NCBI GenBank assembly: GCA_902461815.1 | Contig: CABPZE010000006.1 | Coordinates: forward strand, 34,715 to 98,714 | DNA length: 64,000 nt | Direction: 5' to 3' | Source of the DNA: CAG-390 sp003523225 | GTDB taxonomy: Bacteria; Bacillota; Clostridia; Oscillospirales; CAG-272 | Part shown: positions 42,719-52,272 of the stretch, piece by piece | Numbering within the stretch: the first letter of the stretch is position 1 | How the letters are laid out: the number at the start of each line of letters is the position of its first letter | Program-made: the position numbers and the translations under genes | Notes under the pieces: generated by a model | Seen by the model: the letters and a program-made list of their open reading frames with translations, nothing else | The model's database searches: none | Told to the model about the DNA's origin: nothing

Positions 42719-44056
42719 ATGGATCTTATAAATGTATACGGTGCAGGGCTTGCCGGCTGCGAGGCGGCATGGCAGGCGGCGCAGCGCGGAGTAAAGGTAA
42801 GACTTTACGAAATGAAGCCGGAAAAGTTTACTCCTGCGCACCATTCCGAAAAATTCTGCGAGCTTGTCTGCTCAAACTCCCTCCGCTCAGACAGCGCCTC
42901 AAACGCGGTCGGTCTGCTCAAGGAGGAAATGCGGCGTATGTCGTCGCTTATTATGGAGGCGGCGGACGCCTGCCGCGTTCCCGCCGGCTCGGCGCTTGCG
43001 GTAGACCGTGAGGCGTTTTCGGGTTATGTGACCGAAAAAATACGGTCTCATCCGCTAATTGAGTGTATTTCCGGTGAGGTCTCGTCAGTTCCCGAGGGAG
43101 AGATAACCGTAATTGCGACAGGTCCGCTGACTTCTGCTCCTATGGCGGAGTATATTTCCGGCGAGCTTGGCTGTTCCGGACTGCACTTTTTTGACGCTGC
43201 TGCGCCTATCGTTGACGGCGAGACCGTCAACCTTGACATTGCCTTTTTTGCATCGCGATACGGCAAGGGGGATGCGGATTACCTCAACTGCCCCATGACG
43301 CGCGAGCAGTACGACGCTTTTTACGATGCTCTTATCAGCGCGCGGGAAGCGGAGCTGCATGACTTTGACCGTGAGGAGCAGCAGGATCTGACTGTTTTTG
43401 AGGGATGTATGCCGGTAGAGGTCATGGCGCGGCGCGGACGGGACACGCTTCGCTTCGGTCCGCTTAAGCCGGTGGGACTGTCAGACCCGCGCCACCCGGA
43501 TCGGCGCGATTATTACGCGGTGGTTCAGCTGCGCAAGGAGGACCGCGCGGGGACTATGTTCAACCTTGTCGGCTTTCAGACTCATCTTGCTTTCCCGGAG
43601 CAGAAAAGGGTATTTTCGATGATCCCGGGGCTTGAGAACGCCGAGTTTCTGCGATACGGCGTGATGCACCGCAACACATATCTTGACTCTCCCGGCAGGC
43701 TCGACGAAAGCTACGGGCTTATTTCCCGCCCCGGAGTATACTTTGCGGGGCAGATGACGGGAGTCGAGGGATATGTCGAGTCGGCAGCGTCCGGGCTTGT
43801 CGCGGGAATGTCTGCTGCGCGGCGCGCCCGCGGGCTTGCTCCTTTCGCGTTCCCGCGCGAGACAATGACGGGCGCTATGGCGTCATATGTTGCGCACGGC
43901 TCGGAGGGCGGCTCGTTTGTCCCCATGAATGCAAATTTCGGTATTATCGCTCCTCTTGCGTCCCGCGTGCGCGGAGGAAAGAAAGCGCGGGGCGAGGCGT
44001 ATGCCGCGCGTGCGCTTGAGACCCTTGCGGGGATCCTTGAAGAAGTAAAAGCGTGA
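42719..44056 (+). CDS. trmFO: Folate-dependent tRNA (uracil-54-C5)-methyltransferase TrmFO
   Basis: A 445-residue FAD enzyme that makes m5U54 (ribothymidine) in the tRNA T-loop with methylene-tetrahydrofolate as methyl donor. The FAD-binding motif VYGAGLAGCEAAWQAAQRG is at the N-terminus; KFCELVCSNSLRSD includes the catalytic cysteine, and GQMTGVEGYVESAASGL is near the end. The dprA-topA-trmFO order is conserved in Firmicutes. Spacing to topA is 28 bases. Confidence 0.96.
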   Translation: MDLINVYGAGLAGCEAAWQAAQRGVKVRLYEMKPEKFTPAHHSEKFCELVCSNSLRSDSASNAVGLLKEEMRRMSSLIMEAADACRVPAGSALAVDREAFSGYVTEKIRSHPLIECISGEVSSVPEGEITVIATGPLTSAPMAEYISGELGCSGLHFFDAAAPIVDGETVNLDIAFFASRYGKGDADYLNCPMTREQYDAFYDALISAREAELHDFDREEQQDLTVFEGCMPVEVMARRGRDTLRFGPLKPVGLSDPRHPDRRDYYAVVQLRKEDRAGTMFNLVGFQTHLAFPEQKRVFSMIPGLENAEFLRYGVMHRNTYLDSPGRLDESYGLISRPGVYFAGQMTGVEGYVESAASGLVAGMSAARRARGLAPFAFPRETMTGAMASYVAHGSEGGSFVPMNANFGIIAPLASRVRGGKKARGEAYAARALETLAGILEEVKA

Positions 44057-44134
44057 TTGCCGTCAGATAACGGCGGATATTTGTTTTTTGCTTCTTTATC
44101 AGTAAAACAATACAAACGGATACAGTATTATATT

Positions 44135-45202
44135 ATGATTATTATAGTTGATTGTATGGGCGGCGACAATGCGCCGCGTGAGGTCGTCCGTGGCGCTTAT
44201 CTTGCGTCGCTCGAATATAATGCCAGCTTCATTCTTGTGGGTGATCGCGCGGCAATTGAAAATGTTGCAGCCGAGGACGGTATCGACCTTCGCCGGTTTG
44301 ATATTGTAAACACCGAGTCCGTGATCGAAATGACCGACGACCCGGTGTCGGTAGTGCGCTCAAAAAGCAATTCTTCGATGAGCACGGCACTGCGCCTGCT
44401 TGCCGACGGAAGGGGAGACGCAGTGGTCTCTACCGGCAATACCGGCGCGCTCTTTACCGGAGCGACGCTTATCGTGCGCAAGATAAAGGGCGTGCGCCGC
44501 GCGGCTATCGCAAGTATTCTGCCGATGTCGCCCCCGGTGCTGTTGCTCGACTCGGGCGCAAATGTCGTTGTTACCGATGAATACATTGAGCAGTTTGCCA
44601 TTATGGGCAGCATATTCATGCACAAGGTGTACGGGCTTCAGGCGCCGCGCGTTGGACTTCTGAATAACGGCGCCGAGGAGTGCAAGGGAACCGAGCTTCA
44701 GCTTAAGAGCTATCGCAGACTAAGCGAGCTTCCGGGAATTAATTTTGTCGGAAATGTTGAAGCGGATAAGCTCTCCAAAAACGCGTGCGATGTGCTTGTG
44801 ACCGATGGCTTTACCGGAAATATCCTGCTTAAATGTGTCGAGGGTATGGGCAAGATGATGCTTTCCACCATGAAAGACATCTTCTACGCCGATGCTGTAT
44901 CCAAAATATCCGGTCTTCTTATCAAGGGAAAGATCGCAGATGTGAAAAAGCGATTTGATCCCTCCGAGTACGGCGGCGCTCCGCTGCTTGGAATTTCAAA
45001 GCCCGTCATAAAGGCACACGGGTCGTCAAACGCCAACGCGGTAAAAAACGCCATAAGACAGGCGATAAACTACGCAAATACCGGCGTTATTATGAGTATT
45101 GTAAGAGAAATAAAGAGTTTTACTCCCGAACCTGCGCCGTCGCAGACTCAGGAGAGTGCGGAAGTATCCGAAAGGAGCCGTGAAAATGTCGGTGGAAAAT
45201 AA
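44135..45202 (+). CDS. plsX: Phosphate acyltransferase PlsX
   Basis: A 355-residue peripheral membrane enzyme that makes acyl-phosphate from acyl-ACP for phospholipid synthesis. The start is the ATG at 44135, giving the family N-terminus IIIVDCMGGDNAPREVVRGA; the preceding open frame is not conserved and only a weak ribosome site is visible. SKSNSSMSTALRLL, VSTGNTGALFTGA and VTDGFTGNILLKC are characteristic. The end overlaps rnc by 17 bases. Usual fab genes and acpP are not beside it. Confidence 0.95.
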   Translation: MIIIVDCMGGDNAPREVVRGAYLASLEYNASFILVGDRAAIENVAAEDGIDLRRFDIVNTESVIEMTDDPVSVVRSKSNSSMSTALRLLADGRGDAVVSTGNTGALFTGATLIVRKIKGVRRAAIASILPMSPPVLLLDSGANVVVTDEYIEQFAIMGSIFMHKVYGLQAPRVGLLNNGAEECKGTELQLKSYRRLSELPGINFVGNVEADKLSKNACDVLVTDGFTGNILLKCVEGMGKMMLSTMKDIFYADAVSKISGLLIKGKIADVKKRFDPSEYGGAPLLGISKPVIKAHGSSNANAVKNAIRQAINYANTGVIMSIVREIKSFTPEPAPSQTQESAEVSERSRENVGGK

Positions 45203-45947
45203 TATTCATTTTCCGGGAGAAAATCTTCTGCCGGAAAATGTAGGCGAGCTTGAAGAACGAATAGGTCACAGCTTCCGTAACCGTCAGCTTCTGCTTGAGG
45301 CGCTGACGCATTCCTCATACTCCAACGAGCACAGAGGGGAGCATCTGAACTGCAACGAAAGGCTGGAATTTCTCGGAGATTCGGTGCTTTCTGTGATAAC
45401 GAGCGAGCATATTTTCCTTCGTTTTCCCGATAATCCGGAGGGTGAGCTGACGCGTATGCGCGCTGAGCTGGTGTGCGAAAAGGCGCTGTCGGTGTATGCG
45501 GGGGAAATCGGGCTTGGGAAGTATCTTCTGCTCGGAAACGGTGAAGAAAAAAATGGCGGCAGGGAGCGCAAATCCATACTTGCCGACGCTTTTGAGGCAC
45601 TGCTGGCGGCGGTGTACCTTGACGGCGGAGACGACCCGGAGCCGGGAGCGGGAAAAGCTGCGGTCAAGAGGTATCTTCTGCCCCTTATCGACGATATGAC
45701 CGGAGAGATCCTGCGTATGTGGCACGGGGCGGATTACAAGACCCTGCTTCAGCAGCTTGTGCAACGCTCGGAGGGTGAGATCCTTGAGTATGTCACGGTA
45801 GATTCGTCGGGTCCCGACCACGCCAAGACATTCCGCGTTGAGGCAAGGCTTAATTCCAACATAATCGGCACCGGCAGCGCGCACAGCAAGCGCGCGGCGG
45901 AGCAGGAGGCTGCGCGTGAGGCGCTGGAGCTTTTCGGGGAGCTTTGA
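45186..45947 (+). CDS. rnc: Ribonuclease III
   Basis: A 253-residue double-strand RNA endonuclease used in rRNA and mRNA processing. The start is ATG 45186 with AAAGGAG 8 bases upstream. Catalytic domain: NERLEFLGDSVLSVI (signature with the acidic residues) and ADAFEALLAAVYLDGG. C-terminal dsRNA-binding domain: DYKTLLQQLVQRSEG to SKRAAEQEAAREAL. It overlaps plsX. A perfect 16-bp hairpin lies just after its stop (45968-46004). Confidence 0.96.
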   Translation: MSVENNIHFPGENLLPENVGELEERIGHSFRNRQLLLEALTHSSYSNEHRGEHLNCNERLEFLGDSVLSVITSEHIFLRFPDNPEGELTRMRAELVCEKALSVYAGEIGLGKYLLLGNGEEKNGGRERKSILADAFEALLAAVYLDGGDDPEPGAGKAAVKRYLLPLIDDMTGEILRMWHGADYKTLLQQLVQRSEGEILEYVTVDSSGPDHAKTFRVEARLNSNIIGTGSAHSKRAAEQEAAREALELFGEL

Positions 45948-45967
45948 TCTGATCTTACATTTATGAT

Positions 45968-46004
45968 CGGCGGGGTCGCCGCGTGTCGCGCGGCGACCCC
46001 GCCG
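45968..46004 (+). other. Perfect 16-bp GC hairpin between rnc and the MBL gene
   Basis: Arms 45968-45983 and 45989-46004 (CGGCGGGGTCGCCGCG and complement) with a 5-base loop, no T run after it. Too stable to be incidental and not a typical terminator. Its position right after the RNase III gene suggests it could be an RNase III target or an mRNA-stability element (inference). Confidence 0.6.
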
Positions 46005-46021
46005 ACTGACAGGAGTATGCT

Positions 46022-46627
46022 ATGGAATATGAATATACCGTCCTTACGCTCGGTGAGCTGGAGGAAAACTGCTATATCATCGACTGCGGCGGCGGATGCG
46101 CGGCGGTGGTCGATCCCGGATATGAGCCAAAGACCGTTCTGAGTGCGGTTGCAGAGCGCGGTCTTAAGGTGGGCGCGGTCTTACTGACGCACGGTCATTT
46201 TGACCATGTGGGCGGGGCAAAAGAGATATCAAAGGCGTCGGGAAGCTGCCCGGTGTATCTGAATGACGGCGACCTTGAGCTACCATCCCGGCTGTCGTGC
46301 GGCATTTACCGGACAGCCGCTTATTCGGAGGGGGACGTAATAACCGTTGGCGAGGCGGAATTTGCGGTCATGCAGACTCCGGGGCACAGCATGGGTTCTG
46401 TCTGCCTTTTATGCGGCGGGCTTCTGTTTACCGGCGATACGCTGTTTTACCGTTCCTGCGGACGCACTGATTTTCCCGGAGGCTCGCCGAAGCTGATGCG
46501 GCAGAGTCTTGCAAGGCTTGCCGGCATGCCGGGCAATCCGACCGTTTTGCCGGGGCACGGTCCTGCAACAACGCTCGGTCATGAGCGCGAGACAAATCCA
46601 TATATGACAAAAGCAATGCGGGGCTGA
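46022..46627 (+). CDS. MBL-fold metallo-hydrolase, glyoxalase II type
   Basis: A 201-residue cytoplasmic metallo-beta-lactamase-fold enzyme. Metal ligands are in LTHGHFDHVGG and the later PGHS and LFTGDTLFYRSCGR segments, with LPGHGPATT near the end. Related enzymes hydrolyse hydroxyacyl-thioesters; in Clostridia this gene is commonly annotated as a YcbL-like hydrolase of unknown substrate. An AGGAG site precedes the ATG by 6 bases. The stop is 3 bases before the radical SAM gene. Confidence 0.9.
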   Translation: MEYEYTVLTLGELEENCYIIDCGGGCAAVVDPGYEPKTVLSAVAERGLKVGAVLLTHGHFDHVGGAKEISKASGSCPVYLNDGDLELPSRLSCGIYRTAAYSEGDVITVGEAEFAVMQTPGHSMGSVCLLCGGLLFTGDTLFYRSCGRTDFPGGSPKLMRQSLARLAGMPGNPTVLPGHGPATTLGHERETNPYMTKAMRG

Positions 46628-46630
46628 AAT

Positions 46631-47695
46631 ATGAGTGAAAAGACAAGACATATTAACATACCTGTGTTCATACCTCATCTGGGATGTCCGAACGCCTGTG
46701 TTTTCTGCAATCAGCGCACCATCTCCGGCACGAGCGACTTCCGGGAGGAGGACGTCAGGGGAATAATAGACGGCGCGCTTGCCACCGTTCCCCGCGACAG
46801 CGAGGTCGAAATAGCCTTTTTCGGCGGTTCCTTTACCGGAATAGACCGCTCGCTTATGCTGCGTCTGCTTGACCTTGCGGACGAATATATTGACGCGGGA
46901 AAAGTCACGGCACTGCGCTGTTCGACGCGCCCGGACTACATTGACGATGAAATTCTGTCGATCCTCACATCTCACCATATGACTACCGTCGAGCTTGGCA
47001 TACAGAGCACCGATGACGCAGTGCTTGCCGCGTCGCGTCGCGGGCATGACTCGGTGACGTCTGAGCGAGCCTGCCGCGCCGTTAAGGCGGCGGGGCTTGA
47101 GCTTGTGGGTCAGATGATGACGGGGCTGCCCGGCGCGGACGTTAAAAGCGAGATAAAGACAGCGGAGGACATCTGCGCTTTCGGCGCGGATGCGGCGCGG
47201 GTATATCCCGCCGTGGTCTTTCGCGGCACAGAGCTTGAGTGTATGTCAGTACGCGGCGAATACACGCCGCTCGGATACGACGAGGCGGCTGAACGCACTG
47301 CTTCTGTGCTTGACGTCTTCGACCGCGCCGGAGTGCCGGTGATCCGCGTCGGTCTTTGTGCCGGAGAGGGGCTTACGTCGCCGGACACAGTCGCGGGCGG
47401 AGCCAACCATCCGGCTATGGGCGAGCTTGCGATGGGCGAGCTTTTTTACCGGCGGATATCCGAGGCAATTGACGCGCTCATTGCGAAAAAAAATGACGAA
47501 ATAAGCGGCAAGGATATTACTGTCTATGTGCGCCGCGGAGCGCTTTCCTGCGCTTTGGGGCAAAAAAAACGCAATATTACCCGATTGCGTGAAAAATATT
47601 GCCGCGACGGGGGTATAAATCGTATATTTGTGCTTGAAAGTTGCGGGCTTTTGGGTTATAATATAAAAATAAGCATAAATAATTATAATAATTAA
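46631..47695 (+). CDS. Elp3-like radical SAM protein
   Basis: A 354-residue radical SAM enzyme. The cluster-binding cysteines are in HLGCPNACVFCNQ (CxxxCxxC). SAM-binding glycine-rich IAFFGGSFTG and ELGIQSTDD follow. The overall pattern (TRPDYIDDEIL, VGQMMTGLPG) resembles the N-terminal part of Elp3 and its YhcC/TIGR01212-type relatives, without a C-terminal acetyltransferase domain. Substrate unknown. The 3' end contains the smc promoter. Together with rnc and smc it forms a common Clostridia arrangement. Confidence 0.88.
   Translation: MSEKTRHINIPVFIPHLGCPNACVFCNQRTISGTSDFREEDVRGIIDGALATVPRDSEVEIAFFGGSFTGIDRSLMLRLLDLADEYIDAGKVTALRCSTRPDYIDDEILSILTSHHMTTVELGIQSTDDAVLAASRRGHDSVTSERACRAVKAAGLELVGQMMTGLPGADVKSEIKTAEDICAFGADAARVYPAVVFRGTELECMSVRGEYTPLGYDEAAERTASVLDVFDRAGVPVIRVGLCAGEGLTSPDTVAGGANHPAMGELAMGELFYRRISEAIDALIAKKNDEISGKDITVYVRRGALSCALGQKKRNITRLREKYCRDGGINRIFVLESCGLLGYNIKISINNYNN
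47634..47662 (+). promoter_or_regulatory. Sigma-A promoter of smc inside the upstream gene
   Basis: TTGAAA at 47634-47639, 17-base spacer, TATAAT at 47657-47662, lying in the last 60 bases of the radical SAM coding sequence. It would start an smc-ftsY-rdgB transcript independent of plsX-rnc. Confidence 0.78.
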
Positions 47696-47735
47696 GTATG
47701 CGCGTGTTCAGACAAAACAACTACGGAGGCGTCTT

Positions 47736-50700
47736 TTGTACCTTAAGCAAATTGAGCTCCAGGGCTTCAAATCCTTCCCGGATCGCACGAAGCTGACATT
47801 CGGTCACGGTGCAACCGTTATCGTCGGTCCTAACGGAAGCGGAAAATCAAATATTGCCGATGCCATGCGCTGGGTGCTGGGTGAGATCTCATCCAAAAGT
47901 CTGCGCGGTACGAAGATGGAGGATATCATCTTCGGCGGCGCCGACAGCCGCAAGCCTATGGGATACGCCGAGGTTTCGGTGACGTTTGACAACACCTCAA
48001 AAAACGGCAGGATAGATTGCCCTTATGACGAAATAACCGTCACCCGCCGCTACTACCGTAACGGCGAGAGCGAATATTTTATAAACCGCAAGGAGGTTCG
48101 CCTGCGCGATGTGTATGAGATGTTTCTCAACACCGGCGTCGGGCGTGACGGCTACTCTATTATCGGTCAGGGCAGAATAGCGGATATAGTGTCCCGCAAA
48201 AGCGACGAGCGGCGCGGTATTTTTGAGGACGCCGCCGGAATTGCCAAGTACCGTCATAAGAAAAACGAGGCGGAGCGCCGCCTTGCTGCGACGCGCGACA
48301 ATATGGAACGCGCGCAGGACATAATTGACGAGATAGGCGGAAGACTTGGCCCGCTTGAGCGCGAATGCGTCAAGGCAAAAAGATATATCGAATACACCGA
48401 AATAAAAAAGAAGTCTGACGTTCAGCTCTGGCTTTTCGATACGGAAAAGCTGAGACGTGAGATAACAGTCAGCGAGGATGAGCTGAAGCTTGCCGCGCAT
48501 GAACTGAATACGGCATGCGAAACGCTTGAAACGCTTGAGGGGCAGAACGAGCATCTTTCCGAGCTGTCGCGCTCAAGCAAGGCGGAGTCGGAAAAACTGC
48601 TTCAGGCGATAAGGGAGCGCACCCGCGTGAACTTTTCGCTTGAAAGCGAGATAAAGGTCGCAGACAACAATCTGCGTCACGCGGAAGCGGCGCTTTCGGC
48701 GGCGCAGAGCGCGGAAAAGACGCAGGCGTCTCTTGCCGAGACCGAAAAAACAGTGGCGGCTTCCTACCGTGAAAAGGCACTTGAAGCCGCAGGCAGACTC
48801 AACGGTTTTATATCCGCCGAAAAACAGGCGCGCGATGCCGCCGATGAGGCGGACAGGAAGGCTTCGGAGCTTGACGATGCGATCGCCGCGGCATTTGACG
48901 AAATAGTAGCTGCGCAGTCCGAGGACGCCGACGCGGCGGCAAGGCTTGAGCTTATAGGGCGCTCCAAAAACGAGGGCGAGGGTCGCGGAGACGCGGCGAA
49001 GCGGGAGCTTGCCGAGTATGAACGCGCGGCGGCGGCGCTGTCGGCGGAGTGTGCGGGCACGGAACGCGCCGTTGCCGGATATGATGCCGAAACGGCAAAG
49101 CTCGCAGCGGCGGCTGAGGTGCTTTCGCGTGAGCTTGCTGCACTCCGTGAGCGCAGCGGGAATGATACCGTGGCGCTTTCGGGTCTGCGTGCCGAATGTG
49201 ACGCGCTGGCACGGCAAACGGATACGCTCCGACGCATGGAGGAGCATTTTGAGGGCTACAACAACAGTGTGCGTCATATAATGCAGTGCTGCGCCGACGG
49301 CAGGCTTTCCGCCGCCGGAGGGTGCGGACGCGTTTACGGTCCTGTTTCAAAGCTGATAGAGGTGGACGGCAGGTATGTTACCGCCATCGAGACCGCGCTT
49401 GGCGCGGCGATACAGAATATCGTCGTTGACGACGAGGACACCGTAAAGGCGGCTATTGAATGTCTCAAGCGCGACCGCGCCGGACGCGCCACCTTCTGCC
49501 CGGTATCGGCGGTCAGGGGATACGGCGGATCCCTTACCCGCGAGATGGCGGAAGCGGCAGGGTATGCCGGATATGTCGGTGTTGCTTCCGAGCTTGTAAA
49601 GACCGAGCCGAAATTTTCTGAGATCATTTCATCGCTTCTCGGCAGGACTGTGGTATTTGACAATCTTGATAATGCCATAGCAATGAGCCGCGCGTTGAAA
49701 TACACGGTGCGCGCCGTCACGCTTGACGGTCAGCAGATAAACCGCGGAGGTACATTTACCGGAGGCTCTGTCAGAACCGGAAGCGGGATACTGACGCGAG
49801 CCGATGAGATAAAAAAGCTCGCCGCCGAGCTTTCGGACAAGCAGGCGCGGGCTGACCGCGCGGCTGCCGAGCTTGACAAGCTCAACGCAAGGATAAAGGA
49901 TAAGGACGCCGCTCTTGCCTCAAACGGTGATTCGCAGAAGCTGATAGCCACACTGCGCGCCGCCGAGGCAGCCCGCCTTGAAAAGCAAAAGGCAGGACTT
50001 GACGCTGACCGCACTCTTATCGAGCGGCTTCGCGCCGATCTTTCGGGCATCGAAGGAGAAGCTGAAAGATGCGACGAGGAGATAAAGTCGCTCATGGCTC
50101 AGCGTCGTTCCCTTGCGGAGAAAATAAGCGAGCTGACGGCATTCCGCGCCGACCGCGAGGCGGATCGCGGCGCACTTCTTGAGGAGCGTGACACGTATTC
50201 GCGCGAAGCTGCGGAGCTGACCGTGAAAATTTCCGAGGCTCGCAAGGATATAGAGGCGGCTAACGCCATGGCGGCGCTGTCGGATGAAAAAGTCCGCACG
50301 CTCAAAGCCGAATCAGATGCTCAGCGGGCGGCGGCTCTTGCCGCGCGCAGTGAGATAGAAACGCTGACGTCTCAGAAAGCGGATGCGGCGGCGAAGCTTT
50401 CCGACGGCGAGGCAGAGCTTGAGCGTCTTAACCGCGAGCGCAGCAGCGCCGAGGATTCCGGATTTGAATTTGAACGCAAGATCAACGAGCTGCGACGGCT
50501 GATACGCGACAAGCAGGACTTCAAGGAAAGCGCGGCGGCGAACAAGCTGCGCTGTGAAACAAGGCTTGAGCGTCAGAGAGCCGATATGGAGGCGCTCTCC
50601 TCCCGCCTTTGGGAGGAGCATGAGCTGACCCGCACGCAGGCGCTGGAGCTGGGGTATCCGCCTATAACCGAGGAGGAGCGACCGGCGGTTGCCGCGACTC

Positions 50701-51368
50701 AGACCGAATACCGCAACAAGATACGCAATATCGGTTCTGTCAACACCGGGGCGCTTGAGGAATACAACGAGGTCAGGGCGAGATATGACGATCTTTCATC
50801 CCAGATGGCGGATCTTACAAAGGCGAAAAACGAGCTTGAGGGCGTGATATCCAAGCTGGAGACCGAAATGAAGCGTGCCTTTTCCGATTCCTTTGACCGG
50901 ATAAACGAAAATTTCTGCCGCACATTTACCGAGCTGTTCGGCGGAGGGTCGGCTCAGCTGTCGCTTACCGATCCGGACAATGTGCTTGAAAGCGGGATTG
51001 AGATCAAGGCGGCGCCTCCCGGCAAGATAATCAAGTCCTTGATGCAGCTGTCGGGCGGAGAGCAGGCATTTGTGGCTATCGCGCTTTTCTTTGCGATACT
51101 TCAGGTCAATCCGACGCCCTTCTGCATACTTGACGAGATAGAGGCGGCGCTTGACGAGGTAAACGTTGAAAGGCTTGCCGAATACATCAAGAGATATTCA
51201 GATGACACTCAGTTCATAATGATAACTCACCGCCGCGGCACTATGAACGCCGCCGACCGCATATACGGCATCACGATGCCCGAACACGGCATTTCAAACG
51301 TGTTCGAGCTTGATGTGGCGGAGATAACCAAACAGAAGGGAAGCAAATGGGATGGGCTTTTTGAGTAA
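47736..51368 (+). CDS. smc: Chromosome partition protein SMC
   Basis: A 1210-residue ATPase of the condensin complex with ScpA and ScpB (18348-17687). Walker A GPNGSGKSNIADAMRWVLGE is at the N-terminus; long coiled coils (about 170-500 and 680-1020), rich in Ala, Glu and Arg, flank the hinge (about 520-640, VYGPVSKLIEV and VTLDGQQINRGGTFTGGS). The C-terminal head has the signature LSGGEQAFVAIALFFAI and Walker B FCILDEIEAALDEVN. Start codon is TTG at 47736, set by GGAGG upstream. The stop overlaps ftsY by 17 bases. Confidence 0.97.
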   Translation: MYLKQIELQGFKSFPDRTKLTFGHGATVIVGPNGSGKSNIADAMRWVLGEISSKSLRGTKMEDIIFGGADSRKPMGYAEVSVTFDNTSKNGRIDCPYDEITVTRRYYRNGESEYFINRKEVRLRDVYEMFLNTGVGRDGYSIIGQGRIADIVSRKSDERRGIFEDAAGIAKYRHKKNEAERRLAATRDNMERAQDIIDEIGGRLGPLERECVKAKRYIEYTEIKKKSDVQLWLFDTEKLRREITVSEDELKLAAHELNTACETLETLEGQNEHLSELSRSSKAESEKLLQAIRERTRVNFSLESEIKVADNNLRHAEAALSAAQSAEKTQASLAETEKTVAASYREKALEAAGRLNGFISAEKQARDAADEADRKASELDDAIAAAFDEIVAAQSEDADAAARLELIGRSKNEGEGRGDAAKRELAEYERAAAALSAECAGTERAVAGYDAETAKLAAAAEVLSRELAALRERSGNDTVALSGLRAECDALARQTDTLRRMEEHFEGYNNSVRHIMQCCADGRLSAAGGCGRVYGPVSKLIEVDGRYVTAIETALGAAIQNIVVDDEDTVKAAIECLKRDRAGRATFCPVSAVRGYGGSLTREMAEAAGYAGYVGVASELVKTEPKFSEIISSLLGRTVVFDNLDNAIAMSRALKYTVRAVTLDGQQINRGGTFTGGSVRTGSGILTRADEIKKLAAELSDKQARADRAAAELDKLNARIKDKDAALASNGDSQKLIATLRAAEAARLEKQKAGLDADRTLIERLRADLSGIEGEAERCDEEIKSLMAQRRSLAEKISELTAFRADREADRGALLEERDTYSREAAELTVKISEARKDIEAANAMAALSDEKVRTLKAESDAQRAAALAARSEIETLTSQKADAAAKLSDGEAELERLNRERSSAEDSGFEFERKINELRRLIRDKQDFKESAAANKLRCETRLERQRADMEALSSRLWEEHELTRTQALELGYPPITEEERPAVAATQTEYRNKIRNIGSVNTGALEEYNEVRARYDDLSSQMADLTKAKNELEGVISKLETEMKRAFSDSFDRINENFCRTFTELFGGGSAQLSLTDPDNVLESGIEIKAAPPGKIIKSLMQLSGGEQAFVAIALFFAILQVNPTPFCILDEIEAALDEVNVERLAEYIKRYSDDTQFIMITHRRGTMNAADRIYGITMPEHGISNVFELDVAEITKQKGSKWDGLFE

Positions 51369-52272
51369 GCTGCGCGAGGGTCTCGGAAAGACCCGCGACG
51401 CGCTGATGGGCGGCATCGAATCGGTGCTGCGTTCATTTGTAAAAGTAGACGAGGATTTTCTTGACGAGCTTGAGGAAATTCTAATAACCTCCGATGTCGG
51501 AGTCGGAGCAGCCGAGGAGATAATCGACGAGCTGCGCGAAAAGATAAAGGACGACAGGCTCAAGACCCGCGAGGACACAATGGCGGCACTGCGGGAGATA
51601 ATTTCCGGCATGATAGGCGAGGGCGAACCGCTTCACCTTGACACAAAGCCATCGGTGATACTTGTGATCGGAGTCAACGGCGCGGGAAAGACCACGTCGG
51701 TAGGCAAGATATCTGCAAGACTCAGGTCAGAGGGAAAAAAAGTCGTGGTCGCCGCCGCGGATACCTTCCGCGCCGCCGCGATCGATCAGCTTGCGGTGTG
51801 GTGCGACCGCGCCGGAGTGGATCTGATAAAGCAGAGCGAAGGCTCGGACCCTGCCGCAGTGGTTTTCGACGCGGCAAATTACGCCCGCGTCAAGGGAGCC
51901 GATGTACTTATCATTGACACGGCGGGACGACTGCACAACAAAAAGAATCTGATGAACGAGCTGGCAAAGATCAACCGTGTAATCGACCGTGAGCTGCCCG
52001 GCGTATCAAGGGAAAATCTGCTGGTCCTTGACGCTACCACCGGGCAGAATGCCATAATTCAGGCAAAGGAATTCGGCGAGGCGGCGGACATCACCGGTCT
52101 TGTGCTTAACAAGCTGGACGGCACTGCCAAGGGCGGTATCGTGCTGTCGATACGCCGCGAGCTTGGTCTCCCGGTCAAGTTTATCGGAGTCGGCGAAAAG
52201 ATCGACGATATGCAGCCCTTTGACTCAACCGAGTTTATTGACGCACTGTTTGCAGAGGAAGAAAACAAATGA
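51352..52272 (+). CDS. ftsY: Signal recognition particle receptor FtsY
   Basis: A 306-residue SRP GTPase that docks ribosome-SRP complexes at the membrane. The N domain (about 1-95) precedes the G domain: VIGVNGAGKTTSVGKISA (G1), ADTFRAAAIDQL, DTAGRLHNKKNLM, LNKLDGTAKGG and GEKIDDMQPF. A long acidic A domain is missing, as is usual in Firmicutes. It overlaps smc by 17 bases and its end overlaps rdgB by 4 bases, so expression is coupled. Confidence 0.97.
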   Translation: MGFLSKLREGLGKTRDALMGGIESVLRSFVKVDEDFLDELEEILITSDVGVGAAEEIIDELREKIKDDRLKTREDTMAALREIISGMIGEGEPLHLDTKPSVILVIGVNGAGKTTSVGKISARLRSEGKKVVVAAADTFRAAAIDQLAVWCDRAGVDLIKQSEGSDPAAVVFDAANYARVKGADVLIIDTAGRLHNKKNLMNELAKINRVIDRELPGVSRENLLVLDATTGQNAIIQAKEFGEAADITGLVLNKLDGTAKGGIVLSIRRELGLPVKFIGVGEKIDDMQPFDSTEFIDALFAEEENK

